A DNA stretch of 64,000 bases from Nostoc sp. JL34. Its GTDB lineage: Bacteria > Cyanobacteriota > Cyanobacteriia > Cyanobacteriales > Nostocaceae. The first letter of the stretch is position 1. Each line of letters begins with the position of its first letter. A program made the position numbers and the translations under genes. The stretch spans positions 1 to 64,000 of the forward strand of contig NZ_JABXKQ010000064.1 in NCBI RefSeq assembly GCF_017114945.1. Reading direction: 5' to 3'. This document shows, one piece after another, positions 28,639 through 38,326 of this stretch. The notes beneath the pieces are model-generated. The model was not told where the DNA came from and did not search any database. It saw only the letters and a list, made by a program, of their open reading frames with translations.

Positions 28639-29589
28639 AAAGGCACTCCAAGTTTTTGCACAAGTTAACAGTGTCAGATTTCAACAATAAATTTAATGAG
28701 ACTGTATCTGAGCCTGAGTTTCCATAGGGATTATGCATGATATCAAGCTGCCTATCTAAGTTTTTCGCAGCATATATTTTATTATTCTGTTACGAACAAG
28801 GTGTATCTGATTGTCACATTTTTTGCTTCTAATTCCAGTATGATGAATCGGCACAAATGTTAAATCAGGTTTTTTACGGAGATTTTTTAACCTAGCGGCG
28901 TCATAAAGCGTTATAATTGCTTGCCTTGTTCGAGATATCGGGTTTGGAATTTCAAATTTTTATGGTAATCATTAGGTATATATGTTTTTACTTACTCAGT
29001 TATAGCAATACTCAAGTACTGCTAAGTGGCATGTGATATTAAATACTAACATATAATTAATCTATTTGGCTATAATCAAGCTATTTGGCTCGTAAAAACT
29101 CGTTGCCTGAGTATAGGGTAGTGAGTGCTGTTAGCGGTAGAGAGCGTTTAGCCCGTGCTGAGTAGTTTTCAACTTAGCACTCTCAGAATGTGCTGTCACA
29201 GTACCAGGCGATCGCCTGACCACAGGCGGAGTAGAATATATCACCAAGCCAGCAGACAAAAGGGCTGTGCGTACAGCAGCATAAAAAAAGGATTCACCAA
29301 ACTATTGAGAGACAAAGCTGAAAGAATCATCTGCTGTTAGCTTAGGTGTAAAATTCTCTAAGTCTGACATCTTAATAAAAAACTAAATAATGACCAATGC
29401 CCTTCAGGAGTACTGAATGTTGAGTAGAAAATCTAACTGACAGTAGAATTCAATAGTCAGAATTCAGAAGTAAAACAGGCTTTTTATCTGGCTTTTAGAC
29501 TTAGCTTGTGTACTTCATCAACTTGAAATCCGCTGTATTTACTCAGAACTCAGAAAAGAGGAACTGTTTTACCCAATGCCCTATACCCT
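28639..29589. other. Intergenic region with dispersed repeat and possible gene remnant
   Basis: About 950 nt lie between the divergent HD-GYP and rhodanese genes. At 29117-29186 there is an imperfect palindromic element (agtgagtgctgttagcgg ... cttagcactctcag). Immediately after, a short plus-strand frame reads AVTVPGDRLTTGGVEYITKP then ADKRAVRTAA and a stop, protein-like but unassigned. The rest is AT-rich. Confidence 0.4.
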
Positions 29590-30411
29590 ATGCCCAATTC
29601 TCAATTTGTTGTTTCGCCAACTTGGCTATTTGAACATATAGAAGATCCGCAAGTCGTTATTGTGGATTGTCGCTTTTCTCTAGGCGATCCACAATTAGGA
29701 CAACAACAATACCAAACAAGTCATATAAAAGGCTCATATTACTTAGATTTGAATCAGGATCTTTCCAGTCCAGTGGGTAAGTATGGCGGGAGACATCCTT
29801 TACCTGACCCTAATGATATAGGTAACAAATTGGCAGCCATTGGGGTAAATTACCAAAAAAGTTTAGTTGTTGCTTATGATGATTCGCGCTTTGCCTTTGC
29901 GGCTCGTCTATGGTGGCTGTTGCGGTATCTAGGACATGAGCAAGTAGTAGTACTGGATGGAGGCTTTACCGGATGGCAAAAAGCTGGGTATCCAGTTACA
30001 GATGTCGTTCCTCCCGCCAAAATGAGTACATTTGTAGCTCAAGTACAAACAGAAAAGGTGGTAGATATTACAGCAGTGAAAAGCCGAAAAGAGAGGCACG
30101 ATGTAGTATTGGTAGATTCAAGAGAAAGCGATCGCTACCGAGGTGAACGAGAGCCAATTGATAAAATTGCTGGACATATTCCCGGTGCAGTCAACTATCC
30201 CTGGCAAGAAGTTACAGACTCTTCCGGCTACTTAATCCCTCAGGGGGAACAACGCCGTCGGTGGGAAAACCTTGAAACAGCGGAAGAAATCTTGGTATAT
30301 TGCGGTTCTGGCGTTACTGCTTGTGTGAATTTACTTTCTTTAGAATTAGCTGGCATTAACAAGGGTAAACTTTATCCTGGTAGCTGGAGTGATTGGATTT
30401 CTTATTTATAG
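29590..30411 (+). CDS. Thiosulfate/3-mercaptopyruvate sulfurtransferase (rhodanese)
   Basis: This 273-residue two-domain rhodanese has an N-terminal inactive domain (about 8-125, with AYDDSRFAFAARLWWLLRYLG) and a C-terminal catalytic domain with C238 in LVYCGSGVTACV. It moves sulfane sulfur from thiosulfate or mercaptopyruvate to cyanide or thiols and helps sulfur trafficking or detoxification. The active-site loop CGSGVTA is of the SseA/3-mercaptopyruvate type more than the classic CRKGVT rhodanese type. The start ATG lies at the end of a ccaatgccc-type short repeat run, so the repeats abut or form the first codons (MPNSQ). Confidence 0.9.
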   Translation: MPNSQFVVSPTWLFEHIEDPQVVIVDCRFSLGDPQLGQQQYQTSHIKGSYYLDLNQDLSSPVGKYGGRHPLPDPNDIGNKLAAIGVNYQKSLVVAYDDSRFAFAARLWWLLRYLGHEQVVVLDGGFTGWQKAGYPVTDVVPPAKMSTFVAQVQTEKVVDITAVKSRKERHDVVLVDSRESDRYRGEREPIDKIAGHIPGAVNYPWQEVTDSSGYLIPQGEQRRRWENLETAEEILVYCGSGVTACVNLLSLELAGINKGKLYPGSWSDWISYL

Positions 30412-30446
30412 TCATTGGTCTTTGACAATTGGACTTTGGACAAATT

Positions 30447-31772
30447 TCAAAACTGACCTAATTGCAAAGTGTAATTAATAGTGAAAAACCAGCCATCAAA
30501 ATCAATGTTTTCGACGGTTGAGCTACCTAAACTTACTCCAGCCTGCACATTCATATTAGTGGTATCGGATATTCGGTAATTTAATTGCCCGAATAGCCGA
30601 TGAAATTGGTCTTCTCGATCGCGCTGTGTAAAATCCGTGAAGTTCCCCTGGTAGTTAATACTAACCTGGAGAGGCTTTTGCAAGTAGTAATTCAGAGACA
30701 CCCAAAAGGAATTGATTATCCGATTACGACTTAGGGGGTCACTAAAATTTACACTCAATTCATAAAAGCTATCTAGCGTTAATCTTGAAGTTAAGGGATC
30801 TCGCCGTGCCAAAGACAGTTGTAGGGAATTTTCATTTAAAAAGCGATCGCCTGCTTTAAAGCTATCTAGGCGATCGCTGCTGTTGGCAAAAAATAACTGT
30901 TGATTGCTCCAACTGATTTCTCCATACATTCGCTGCGATAGCTGCTGGTAAATACTGAGATTAAATCTCACCTGGTTGTAATGATATTGTGACTGATTTA
31001 TATAACGAATGAGATTGCCATCAATTGAGCCGTTTAAATAAGTTTTAGATCCCAAAGGGAAATATGCAGAGGCTAACGTCAGTCCAGAAATAATTAAACC
31101 ATCTTCTATGGGACTATCATTTGAGGAAAAAATATTACTCGTCTGGAAGTAGCCTACACGGGCCCGTAGATAACCTATAGGTTTAAACTTAGGTACTATA
31201 GGTTGTTCTATCTGTGGTAGCTGCTGTTCTAGGGGTCGTAACCGCACCCGCAATTCCAATTCGCGATCACTATCTGACTCAGGTGGCTGTTTTGGCGATC
31301 GCAGCAGTTCCATTAGCCTCTCTAGCCTTTGAGAATAATTTATTTCAGGTGCATTCAACAGTTGTTCATTTGAGTTTGAAGGAGATGTAGGTAAATTACT
31401 TGGCTGCAATTCTAGCTGTGGTGTGTCATTTTGCTTTTGAGTATCTTCAGGTTCTTCGGTTTGGTCTGGGGTTTGAGTAGTTTCTGGTGCTTTCTGTACC
31501 AGATTTAACGGCATCCGAGAGTCTAAAAGATGTGACTCACTCGACTGCTTGCACAAAGAGTTAATTGCCTTTTGCTCTAACTTCTGACATAACTGCTGAT
31601 AATTTACTTGTGTGCTTACTAAACTGTTAGGACGCCAAATATCTGTATTTGCAGATTTTGCTGCATCTACTCTAATGCAACACAAGCTTCCACCACTGGA
31701 CGCTAACAAAATACAAAAAAACAAATTCTTCCAGTTTTTGAGTCGCATCTGGTTAGATCGCGTTGATCGCAT
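30447..31772 (-). CDS. Secreted protein with probable outer-membrane beta-barrel
   Basis: The 441-residue protein has an N-terminal signal (KNLFFCILLASSGGSLCC), a low-complexity Gln/Pro/Glu-rich segment around residues 85-150, and from about 200 a series of alternating polar/aromatic strands. Examples are YLRARVGYFQTSNIF, TYLNGSIDGNLIRYI and VRFNLSIYQQLSQRMYGEISW. It ends in FFTINYTLQLGQF with a terminal Phe, the usual signature for BamA-dependent barrel insertion. Twelve or more strands are plausible. I do not recognise a named family. A second Met at residue 9 (31748) is a likely alternative start. It is divergent from the FecR-domain gene across a 527-nt gap. Confidence 0.65.
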   Translation of the reverse strand: MRSTRSNQMRLKNWKNLFFCILLASSGGSLCCIRVDAAKSANTDIWRPNSLVSTQVNYQQLCQKLEQKAINSLCKQSSESHLLDSRMPLNLVQKAPETTQTPDQTEEPEDTQKQNDTPQLELQPSNLPTSPSNSNEQLLNAPEINYSQRLERLMELLRSPKQPPESDSDRELELRVRLRPLEQQLPQIEQPIVPKFKPIGYLRARVGYFQTSNIFSSNDSPIEDGLIISGLTLASAYFPLGSKTYLNGSIDGNLIRYINQSQYHYNQVRFNLSIYQQLSQRMYGEISWSNQQLFFANSSDRLDSFKAGDRFLNENSLQLSLARRDPLTSRLTLDSFYELSVNFSDPLSRNRIINSFWVSLNYYLQKPLQVSINYQGNFTDFTQRDREDQFHRLFGQLNYRISDTTNMNVQAGVSLGSSTVENIDFDGWFFTINYTLQLGQF

Positions 31773-32299
31773 GTGGCAAATGTAGACCTACAAGCTGTAT
31801 GGAAAGTTCCGACTTAGAATATACAATTGAGTACATCTATTTTAGCTTTGTAGGTATATACTGAAACTACAAACTAAAATTGCTGCTTTTCGGATTTTTT
31901 CCCAGATTTTTTTGCAAAACTGAGATGCTCCGATAAAACTTTTGCTCAAATTTAGTGAAATACAGTCAGTGAGTAATTTCACAACAGATTTTTATTAACT
32001 TCTTGTACTGCATAATCGATTACCCTGTGGCTAATATGATTAGAAAGTATTATCTGTAAGGTAATCCGCATTGAATTATTTATATCAAATAATAACTTTT
32101 AAATCTTCCACAGACTTTATTACAAACAATGTCACTTTTATAATAAAAACTAAAATCAACTAAACAAACAATCTATTTTATGCATTAATATGTAAACGAA
32201 AATTTCCACTATTTTATCTAGAAAATCTCTTTAATAATTAGCTTGTATTTTAATAATTTAATTTTTTTGTATTAGTTAAAATTCACAAATTCTCAAACT
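31773..32299. other. AT-rich divergent promoter region
   Basis: This 527-nt gap lies between the divergent barrel-candidate and FecR-domain genes. It is very AT-rich, has no ORF and presumably carries both promoters. No operator motif was recognised with confidence. Confidence 0.5.
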
Positions 32300-34003
32300 A
32301 TGTTTCATAAATCGTTTCCACTGTTAGTGATTGGTTTATGGGGAGTTATAATACTGCCTTTGCCAAATCGGGTAAGTGCCATAACTCCTCTGACACGAGC
32401 GGAGATTCAGAACCTCCGCAACATAGTGCAACTAATACCCAGAGATAACCTGAAGAGGCGTCCAGCACGGAAATTAGATGCAATGACTCCTGGGGACGGG
32501 TTGTCAACTGGTCGAGCTTCCCTAGCAGATTTGCGTTTCAATGATGGCTCTTTGGCACGAGTTGGAGAACAGGCGCTATTTCAATTTTTGCCGAAGACTC
32601 GCAACTTTAAACTGTTAAACGGGACTGTGTTGCTGCTCATTCCACCAGGAAAGGGGCAAACACACATACAAACACCAAATGCAGCAGCAGCAATTCGTGG
32701 TTCAGCATTATTTGTGCGCTACGACCAAAAAACAGACACCACGATTGTGGGTGCACTTACAAATAGTGGCATTGAAGTTTCTAACAAGGAAGCTTCTCAA
32801 ACTCAGGTGCTAGAAGCAGGGCAAATGGTGATTATAGTTGAAGGGAAATTTCAGAACTTATATGATTTTGATCTGAGAAATTTTTATGAAACGAGCCAAC
32901 TGGTTCGAGAACTTGATTTGAACAGGCAAAGTCCTGTGCCTACACGTGATCCTGCAATCATCAGTGTTCAAGCCGAAACTGCTGCGGCCTTGCAAGCACA
33001 GCCACCAATAAAAGGCGAGGGAGTAATTGAAAACCCCTCTTTTGTGCAGCTAACTCCACCAGTCAGTCCAACTGGGACAACACCTGTTACCTCAACTGGG
33101 ACAACACCCAACACCCCAACTAGGACAACACCTGTTACCTCAACTGGGACAACACCCAACACCCCAACTGGGACAACACCTGTTACCTCAACTGAGAAAT
33201 TACCCAACACCTCAACCCAGACAACACCTAACACCTCAACTGAGAAATTACCCAACACCTCAACCCAGACAACACCTAACACCTCAACTGAGAAATTACC
33301 CAACACCTCAACCCAGACAACACCTAACACCTCAACTGAGAAATTACCCAACACCTCAACCCAGACAACACCTAACACCTCAACTGAGAAATTACCCAAC
33401 ACCTCAACCCAGACAACACCTAACACCTCAACTGAGAAATTACCCAACACCTCAACTCAGACAACACCTGTTACCCCAACTCAGACAACACCTGTTACCC
33501 CAACTCAGACAACACCTGTTACCCCAACTCAGACAACACCTGTTACCCCAACTCAGACAACACCTGTTACCCCAACTCAGACAACACCTGTTACCCCAAC
33601 TCAGACAACACCTGTTATCCCAACTCAGACCACACCTGTTACTCCAACTGAGCCTATACCCGTAACTCCAACTCAGACAACACCTGTTACCCCAACTGAG
33701 CCTATACCCGTAACTCCAACTCAGACAACACCTGTTACCCCAACTGAGCCTATACCCGTAACTCCAACTCAGACAACACCTGTTACCCCAACTGAGCCTA
33801 TACCCGTAACTCCAACTCAGACAACACCTGTTACCCCAACTGAGCCTATACCCGTAACTCCAACTCAGACAACACCTGTTACCCCAACTGAGCCTATACC
33901 CGTAACTCCAACTCAGACAACACCTGTTACTCCAACTCAGACCACACCCGTAACCCCAACTCAGACAACACCTGTTACTCCAACTGAGTCTCCGAACAGA
34001 TAA
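32300..34003 (+). CDS. Secreted FecR-domain protein with long Thr/Pro repeat tail
   Basis: The 567-residue protein has a signal peptide (LLVIGLWGVIILPLPNRVSA) and a FecR-type beta-domain (about 60-200) with LSTGRASLADLRFNDGSLARV, IQTPNAAAAIRGSALFVRY and VLEAGQMVIIVEG. From about residue 250 it becomes a repeat tail of TP, TTP and NTST units ending TPTESPNR. Classical FecR senses siderophore receptors across the inner membrane. Here there is no transmembrane anchor or sigma factor neighbour, so it is more likely an exported stalk-like surface or matrix protein. The Thr/Pro tail suggests an extended, possibly glycosylated rod. The divergent neighbour is a barrel candidate. Confidence 0.8.
   Translation: MFHKSFPLLVIGLWGVIILPLPNRVSAITPLTRAEIQNLRNIVQLIPRDNLKRRPARKLDAMTPGDGLSTGRASLADLRFNDGSLARVGEQALFQFLPKTRNFKLLNGTVLLLIPPGKGQTHIQTPNAAAAIRGSALFVRYDQKTDTTIVGALTNSGIEVSNKEASQTQVLEAGQMVIIVEGKFQNLYDFDLRNFYETSQLVRELDLNRQSPVPTRDPAIISVQAETAAALQAQPPIKGEGVIENPSFVQLTPPVSPTGTTPVTSTGTTPNTPTRTTPVTSTGTTPNTPTGTTPVTSTEKLPNTSTQTTPNTSTEKLPNTSTQTTPNTSTEKLPNTSTQTTPNTSTEKLPNTSTQTTPNTSTEKLPNTSTQTTPNTSTEKLPNTSTQTTPVTPTQTTPVTPTQTTPVTPTQTTPVTPTQTTPVTPTQTTPVTPTQTTPVIPTQTTPVTPTEPIPVTPTQTTPVTPTEPIPVTPTQTTPVTPTEPIPVTPTQTTPVTPTEPIPVTPTQTTPVTPTEPIPVTPTQTTPVTPTEPIPVTPTQTTPVTPTQTTPVTPTQTTPVTPTESPNR
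33064..33988 (+). repeat. Coding tandem repeat array (24-bp and 48-bp units)
   Basis: The array encodes the FecR protein tail in zones. The first zone is about 2.5 units of 48 bp (GTTPVTSTGTTPNTPT). The second is six units of 48 bp containing EKLPNTSTQTTPNTST. The third is about eight 24-bp units of QTTPVTPT. The fourth is six 48-bp units of EPIPVTPTQTTPVTPT, then two more 24-bp units. Units within each zone are almost identical at the DNA level, so recent expansion by slippage or unequal recombination is likely. Confidence 0.92.
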
Positions 34004-34341
34004 AACTACTAATGGGGGTACGAGACACTCTGCGAATGCCGAACATGGTTCGTTTTGTCATAATTTTGTGTAAGTCCTGTAAGATTTAGTTGCTCCAACC
34101 CATTAGCACAGACTTATGCCCGACACTAGAAACAGAAACTATAACAAACAATTTTAGTTACTCCCTCTATAGCTACCAAAGCAAAAAGTGATATTCCCTA
34201 CGACCAGATAGCATCTGCTAACGCTAGATTAAATCAAGGAAAGGACTTACACAGGGTTCACTGGATATCCTTATATAGTTCAATTACATTCTGTGTGTAA
34301 GTTCCTAGGAAGTAACTTGTTGCTAGAGAGAACATAAATTT
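34004..34341. other. Intergenic gap with no gene seen
   Basis: This 338-nt stretch precedes the glutathione reductase gene and likely holds its promoter. No repeat family, RNA gene or intact ORF was recognised. Confidence 0.45.
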
Positions 34342-35718
34342 ATGACTTTTGATTACGACCTGTTTGTAATTGGTGCGGGTTCTGGAGGTTTGGCGGCTTC
34401 TAAACGAGCAGCTAGCTACGGCGCAAAAGTGGCGATCGCTGAATATGATTTAGTTGGTGGCACTTGTGTGATTCGCGGTTGCGTTCCTAAAAAACTCATG
34501 GTCTATGGCTCTCACTTTCCCGAACTGTTCAGTGACGCTTCAGGCTATGGCTGGAAAGTGGGTAATGTGGAGTTTGACTGGGAATATTTCATTACATCTA
34601 TAGATAAGGAAGTTCGGCGACTGTCGCAACTACACATCAGCTTCTTAGAAAAAGCTGGAGTAGAACTATTTTCCGGTCGCGCCACATTGGTAGACGCCCA
34701 CACAGTAGAAGTTGATGGACGCAAAGTTACGGCAGACAAAATTTTAATTGCTGTTGGTGGGCGTCCCGTCAAGCCAGATTTACCAGGGATGGAACATGGC
34801 ATTACCTCTAACGAAATCTTTCATCTAAAAGAACAACCAAAACACATCGTCATTATTGGCGCTGGTTATATTGGCACGGAATTTGCTTGTATTATGCGCG
34901 GTTTGGGTTCTGAGGTGACACAAATTACTAGAGGTGAAAAGATTTTGAATGGGTTTGATGAAGATGTCCGCATAGAAATTGAAGAGGGTATGACGAACCA
35001 CGGAATTCGCTTGATTAAGAATAATGTGGTGAAAGCAATTGAACGTGTCCCAGAAGGGTTGAAACTGACTTTATCAGGGAATGACCAAGAACCAATAATT
35101 GCTGATGTGTTTTTAGTAGCGACCGGTCGAACCCCTAATATAGATGGATTAGGTTTAGAAAATGCTGGAGTTGATGTTGTCGCTAGTTCTGTAGAAGGGC
35201 CTGGATACCCTACCACAAATGCGATCGCAGTCAATGAATATAGTCAAACTAGCCAACCGAATATCTTTGCTGTTGGCGATGTCACTGACCGAATCAATTT
35301 AACTCCCGTGGCCATTGGTGAAGGTCGCGCCTTTGCCGATAGTGAATTTGGAGATAATCGCCGTGAATTCAGTCACGAAACTGTTCCCACAGCCATATTT
35401 TCTAACCCAGAAGCTGCGACAGTCGGCTGGACAGAAGCTCAAGCACGGGAAAAACTCGGTGATGCCGTCAAAATTTTTCGCACTCGCTTTCGCCCCATGT
35501 ACCATAGTTTGACTGGTAAGCAAGAGAAGACAATGATGAAGTTGGTGGTTGATAGTAACACCGACAAAGTTCTAGGCGCTCACATGGTAGGTGAAAGTGC
35601 AGCTGAGATCATCCAAGGTGTAGCGATCGCTGTGAAGATGGGCGCAACTAAAAAAGACTTTGATGCTACTGTCGGTGTCCATCCCTCAGCCGCAGAGGAA
35701 TTTGTCACAATGCGGTAA
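34342..35718 (+). CDS. gor: Glutathione-disulfide reductase
   Basis: Gor keeps glutathione reduced with NADPH, important for coping with photosynthetic oxidants. The 458-residue flavoprotein has the FAD motif GAGSGGLAAS (residues 11-20), the redox-active disulfide C42 and C47 in GGTCVIRGCVPKKLM, the pyridine-nucleotide motif IIGAGYIGTEFACIMRGLG, the ATGRTPN segment, the second FAD contact IFAVGDVTDRINLTPVA, and the catalytic H447 in VGVHPSAAEEFVTMR from the dimer partner. All are intact. Length is typical. It appears to be transcribed alone. Confidence 0.95.
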   Translation: MTFDYDLFVIGAGSGGLAASKRAASYGAKVAIAEYDLVGGTCVIRGCVPKKLMVYGSHFPELFSDASGYGWKVGNVEFDWEYFITSIDKEVRRLSQLHISFLEKAGVELFSGRATLVDAHTVEVDGRKVTADKILIAVGGRPVKPDLPGMEHGITSNEIFHLKEQPKHIVIIGAGYIGTEFACIMRGLGSEVTQITRGEKILNGFDEDVRIEIEEGMTNHGIRLIKNNVVKAIERVPEGLKLTLSGNDQEPIIADVFLVATGRTPNIDGLGLENAGVDVVASSVEGPGYPTTNAIAVNEYSQTSQPNIFAVGDVTDRINLTPVAIGEGRAFADSEFGDNRREFSHETVPTAIFSNPEAATVGWTEAQAREKLGDAVKIFRTRFRPMYHSLTGKQEKTMMKLVVDSNTDKVLGAHMVGESAAEIIQGVAIAVKMGATKKDFDATVGVHPSAAEEFVTMR

Positions 35719-35826
35719 TAAGAGTTATGGGTTATGAGTTGTGAGTTATCAGTTGAAGAAAGAAACTCATAACTTAAAACTTGCAATTCCTAACTCTTCA
35801 CTCCTAACTCCTAACTATTTACAGTC

Positions 35827-36462
35827 TTGCACTATATATATCTTCACGGATTTGCTTCTAGCCCTAATTCTGCCAAAGCGCGGGATATAGGCGATCGCTT
35901 TACCCAAATTCAGACAAAGCTGAAAATTCCCGATCTCAATGCTGGCGATTTTTCCCAATTGACTATCACTCGTCAGGTCGCTCAAGTTGCCGCAGAATTC
36001 AGCAATGATTCTACACCAGTAACGCTAATTGGCTCAAGTTTGGGTGGTTTGACTGCTGCCCACTTGGGACAACAAAATTTACAAGTGCAACGCTTAGTTT
36101 TGCTAGCACCGGCTTTTGGGTTTTTATCCCATTGGTTGCCCAAGCTAGGAGATGAAGAAGTACAGCGTTGGCGGCAAGAAAAATATATCATGGTCTACCA
36201 CTATGGAGAGCAGCGATCGCTTCCCTTAAGTTACGATTTCGTTACAGATGCTGCCCAATACCAAGAAAAGCTTTTGCAACGCCCTATCTCCACGCTAATT
36301 TTGCACGGAAAAAAGGATGAAGTCATTCCGATAGAAGCTAGTCGGGACTTTGCGCGCTCGCGTCCTTGGGTGGAGTTAGTTGAACTCGACAGTGACCACG
36401 CTTTGGGTAATGTTATGAAGGAAATTTGGCAGGCAATTCGCCTCTTTTGCCAATTACCTTGA
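35827..36462 (+). CDS. YqiA/YcfP-like alpha/beta hydrolase
   Basis: This 211-residue protein of the YqiA/YcfP esterase family opens directly with the first beta-strand and oxyanion segment YIYLHGFASSPNSAKA. It has the nucleophile elbow GSSLGG (Ser in LIGSSLGGLTAAHLG), an acid region ILHGKKDEVIP and a C-terminal His in DSDHAL, so the catalytic triad is complete. Substrate unknown; family members cleave short-chain acyl or phosphopantetheinyl-like esters in vitro. The start codon is TTG at 35827, as no ATG fits upstream of the first strand. Confidence 0.8.
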   Translation: MHYIYLHGFASSPNSAKARDIGDRFTQIQTKLKIPDLNAGDFSQLTITRQVAQVAAEFSNDSTPVTLIGSSLGGLTAAHLGQQNLQVQRLVLLAPAFGFLSHWLPKLGDEEVQRWRQEKYIMVYHYGEQRSLPLSYDFVTDAAQYQEKLLQRPISTLILHGKKDEVIPIEASRDFARSRPWVELVELDSDHALGNVMKEIWQAIRLFCQLP

Positions 36463-36530
36463 AGTTGTAAAATATTAGACTCACACATAACTAATGTCCT
36501 TAGTCATTTGTCTTTTGTTAGTTACTAACG

Positions 36531-36561
36531 ACCAATGACTAATGACCAATGACTAATGACT
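36531..36561. repeat. Short tandem repeat (ccaatgacta-type)
   Basis: Alternating accaatg and actaatg heptamers run into the start of hisC. It is a typical Nostoc short tandem repeat and supplies the possible first codons of that gene. Confidence 0.75.
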
Positions 36562-36567
36562 AAAATT

Positions 36568-37716
36568 ATGCTTCCCTTCATCCGGTCAGATTTAGCCCAA
36601 TTTACCGCTTATAAACCCCACCTCAGCAGCGATACAGCCAATCCTGTCCTCACACAGTTTGATCGGCTAGATACAAATGAAAGCCCCTACGATTTACCAC
36701 CTGAATTAAAAGAGAAGCTGGCATGGACATATCAGCAAGTAATTGAAACAAATCGTTATCCTGATGGCGGACATGAAACGCTTAAGGATGCGATCGCCGA
36801 GTACGTCAATCAGTCAGCCACCCTTTCATCATCCTTATTTACTGCTGCCAATATTTCTGTTGGCAATGGTTCAGATGAACTAATCCGCTCTTTATTAATC
36901 GCCACCTGTCTGGGAGGAGAAGGGTCAATACTCGTTGCCAATCCCACTTTCTCTATGTATGGGATTTTGGCACAAACGTTGGGCATTCCTGTAGTGACAG
37001 TGGGTAGAAATGACACAAATTTTGAAATTGACATAAGCGCCGCCCAGTCCGCCATCGAACAAACTCAAAATCCCCCTATTCGGGTAGTTTTCGTAGTCCA
37101 TCCCAATTCGCCGACTGCCAATTGCTTAACTGAGGCAGAGTTAGGGTGGTTGAGAAGTTTGAGTGAGCATATTTTGGTAGTAATTGATGAAGCTTACTTT
37201 GAATTCAGCCAAACTACTCTAGTGGGTAAATTAATAAAACATCCGAATTGGGTGATATTACGCACTTTCTCTAAAGCTTTCCGGTTGGCATCTCTCCGTG
37301 TAGGCTATTGCGTAGCTCATCCCGAAGCGATCGCCATTTTAGAAAAAGTTCGCTTACCCTACAATCTCCCCAGCTTTTCCATAGCAGCAGGATTAATTGC
37401 TTTACAAAACCGCACACTCTTGCTGGAGTCAATTTCCCAAACTCTGAGTGAACGAGCCAAACTCATCGAAATTTTGTCCCAGCAACCAGAACTACAAATT
37501 ACCCCAAGTGCTGCCAACTTTATTTACCTGCGTCTTAAACCAAATGCTTCTGATGCACAAGATGCTGCTTTAAAGAGTTTCCATCAAAAACTTAGGACAC
37601 TCGGCACTCTTGTCCGACACATTAGCGGAGGATTGCGAATTACTGTCGGGACGATAGAGGAAAACGCCCGCACTGTAAATCGAGTCCAAGCTACTTTGGC
37701 AAATTTGGAATCTTAG
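36568..37716 (+). CDS. hisC: Histidinol-phosphate aminotransferase
   Basis: HisC transfers an amino group from glutamate to imidazole-acetol phosphate in histidine synthesis. It is a fold-type I PLP enzyme with [13 protein letters not shown] near the N-terminus, [31 protein letters not shown] and the PLP lysine in [16 protein letters not shown]. Family-typical length of 382 residues from ATG 36568 (MLPFIRSD). A second ATG at 36556 lies inside the tandem heptamer repeat and would add MTKI. I prefer the later start because HisC homologues begin with LPFIR-like residues. It converges with the next gene, leaving a gap of only 7 nt. Confidence 0.93.
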   Translation: MLPFIRSDLAQFTAYKPHLSSDTANPVLTQFDRLDTNESPYDLPPELKEKLAWTYQQVIETNRYPDGGHETLKDAIAEYVNQSATLSSSLFTAANISVGNGSDELIRSLLIATCLGGEGSILVANPTFSMYGILAQTLGIPVVTVGRNDTNFEIDISAAQSAIEQTQNPPIRVVFVVHPNSPTANCLTEAELGWLRSLSEHILVVIDEAYFEFSQTTLVGKLIKHPNWVILRTFSKAFRLASLRVGYCVAHPEAIAILEKVRLPYNLPSFSIAAGLIALQNRTLLLESISQTLSERAKLIEILSQQPELQITPSAANFIYLRLKPNASDAQDAALKSFHQKLRTLGTLVRHISGGLRITVGTIEENARTVNRVQATLANLES

Positions 37717-37723
37717 CAATTCC

Positions 37724-38326
37724 TCAGTAATTAAACCTGCTGTTCATCTCACTGCCCAAACGGCGTACTACTCCGACTGTTTGTGGTAGCACACCCACTA
37801 AAAGAGCAAAAGCAACATCCGGCAAAAGAGCCACTATTTCTGGTGGAAAGTATTGTTCAAATTGATCGAGTATTTTCTGAACTCGCTGCCCAGGCAGTGG
37901 GTTTTCTGTAATTTGTTTGATTAATCGAATCCACTGTCGCCTAATCAAGTAAGCCTTTTGGCGTTCTTCATTAGATTCAGGAGTTAATAAAAACTGATTA
38001 GACAGATTACCTATGGGCAGTGCCCTTTGGCAATCACAATCGTAATCCCCACCCACAGCAGCCCCAGGCCCAGCAAACTCTGCATGATAGCGTTTAAAGA
38101 GGATTAATCCGTTTCTTCTACGACTATTGACGATGAAAACTTCTCCACTGTGCAAACGTGTAAGGATATCAGAGCCTTGCGATTGCTCAGTTCCATCTGA
38201 CATGACAAGAGAGTCAAGGAAACTAGTTTCTGGGTAATAAGTTGATACCATAGAGGTCTGATAGCGCCGATGCTGTTCGCTATCCATGTTTTTTAAACTT
38301 TTAACGAATGTGGTAGTAGTATGCAC
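37724..38326 (-). CDS. Conserved hypothetical protein
   Basis: This 200-residue protein has no signal peptide. Distinctive stretches are GEVFIVNSRRRNGLILFKRYH, GGDYDCDCQRALPIGNLSNQ with three closely spaced Asp and two Cys, and the C-terminal hydrophobic helix ALLPDVAFALLVGVLPQTVGV. I do not recognise the family. The middle looks like a small beta domain and the C-terminus like a helix that could associate with the membrane. A Met at residue 26 is an alternative start, preceded by poorly structured sequence. The long AT-rich gap upstream suggests complex regulation. Confidence 0.6.
   Translation of the reverse strand: MHTTTTFVKSLKNMDSEQHRRYQTSMVSTYYPETSFLDSLVMSDGTEQSQGSDILTRLHSGEVFIVNSRRRNGLILFKRYHAEFAGPGAAVGGDYDCDCQRALPIGNLSNQFLLTPESNEERQKAYLIRRQWIRLIKQITENPLPGQRVQKILDQFEQYFPPEIVALLPDVAFALLVGVLPQTVGVVRRLGSEMNSRFNY

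Noticed and set aside
32968..33450. Minus-strand 160-codon frame rich in Val/Glu/Gly repeats
   Set aside because: It is the antisense reading of the FecR tail repeats; the repeat period keeps all frames open.
33064..33988. Possible CRISPR array
   Set aside because: Regular repeats but no unique spacers; units are contiguous codons of an open gene.
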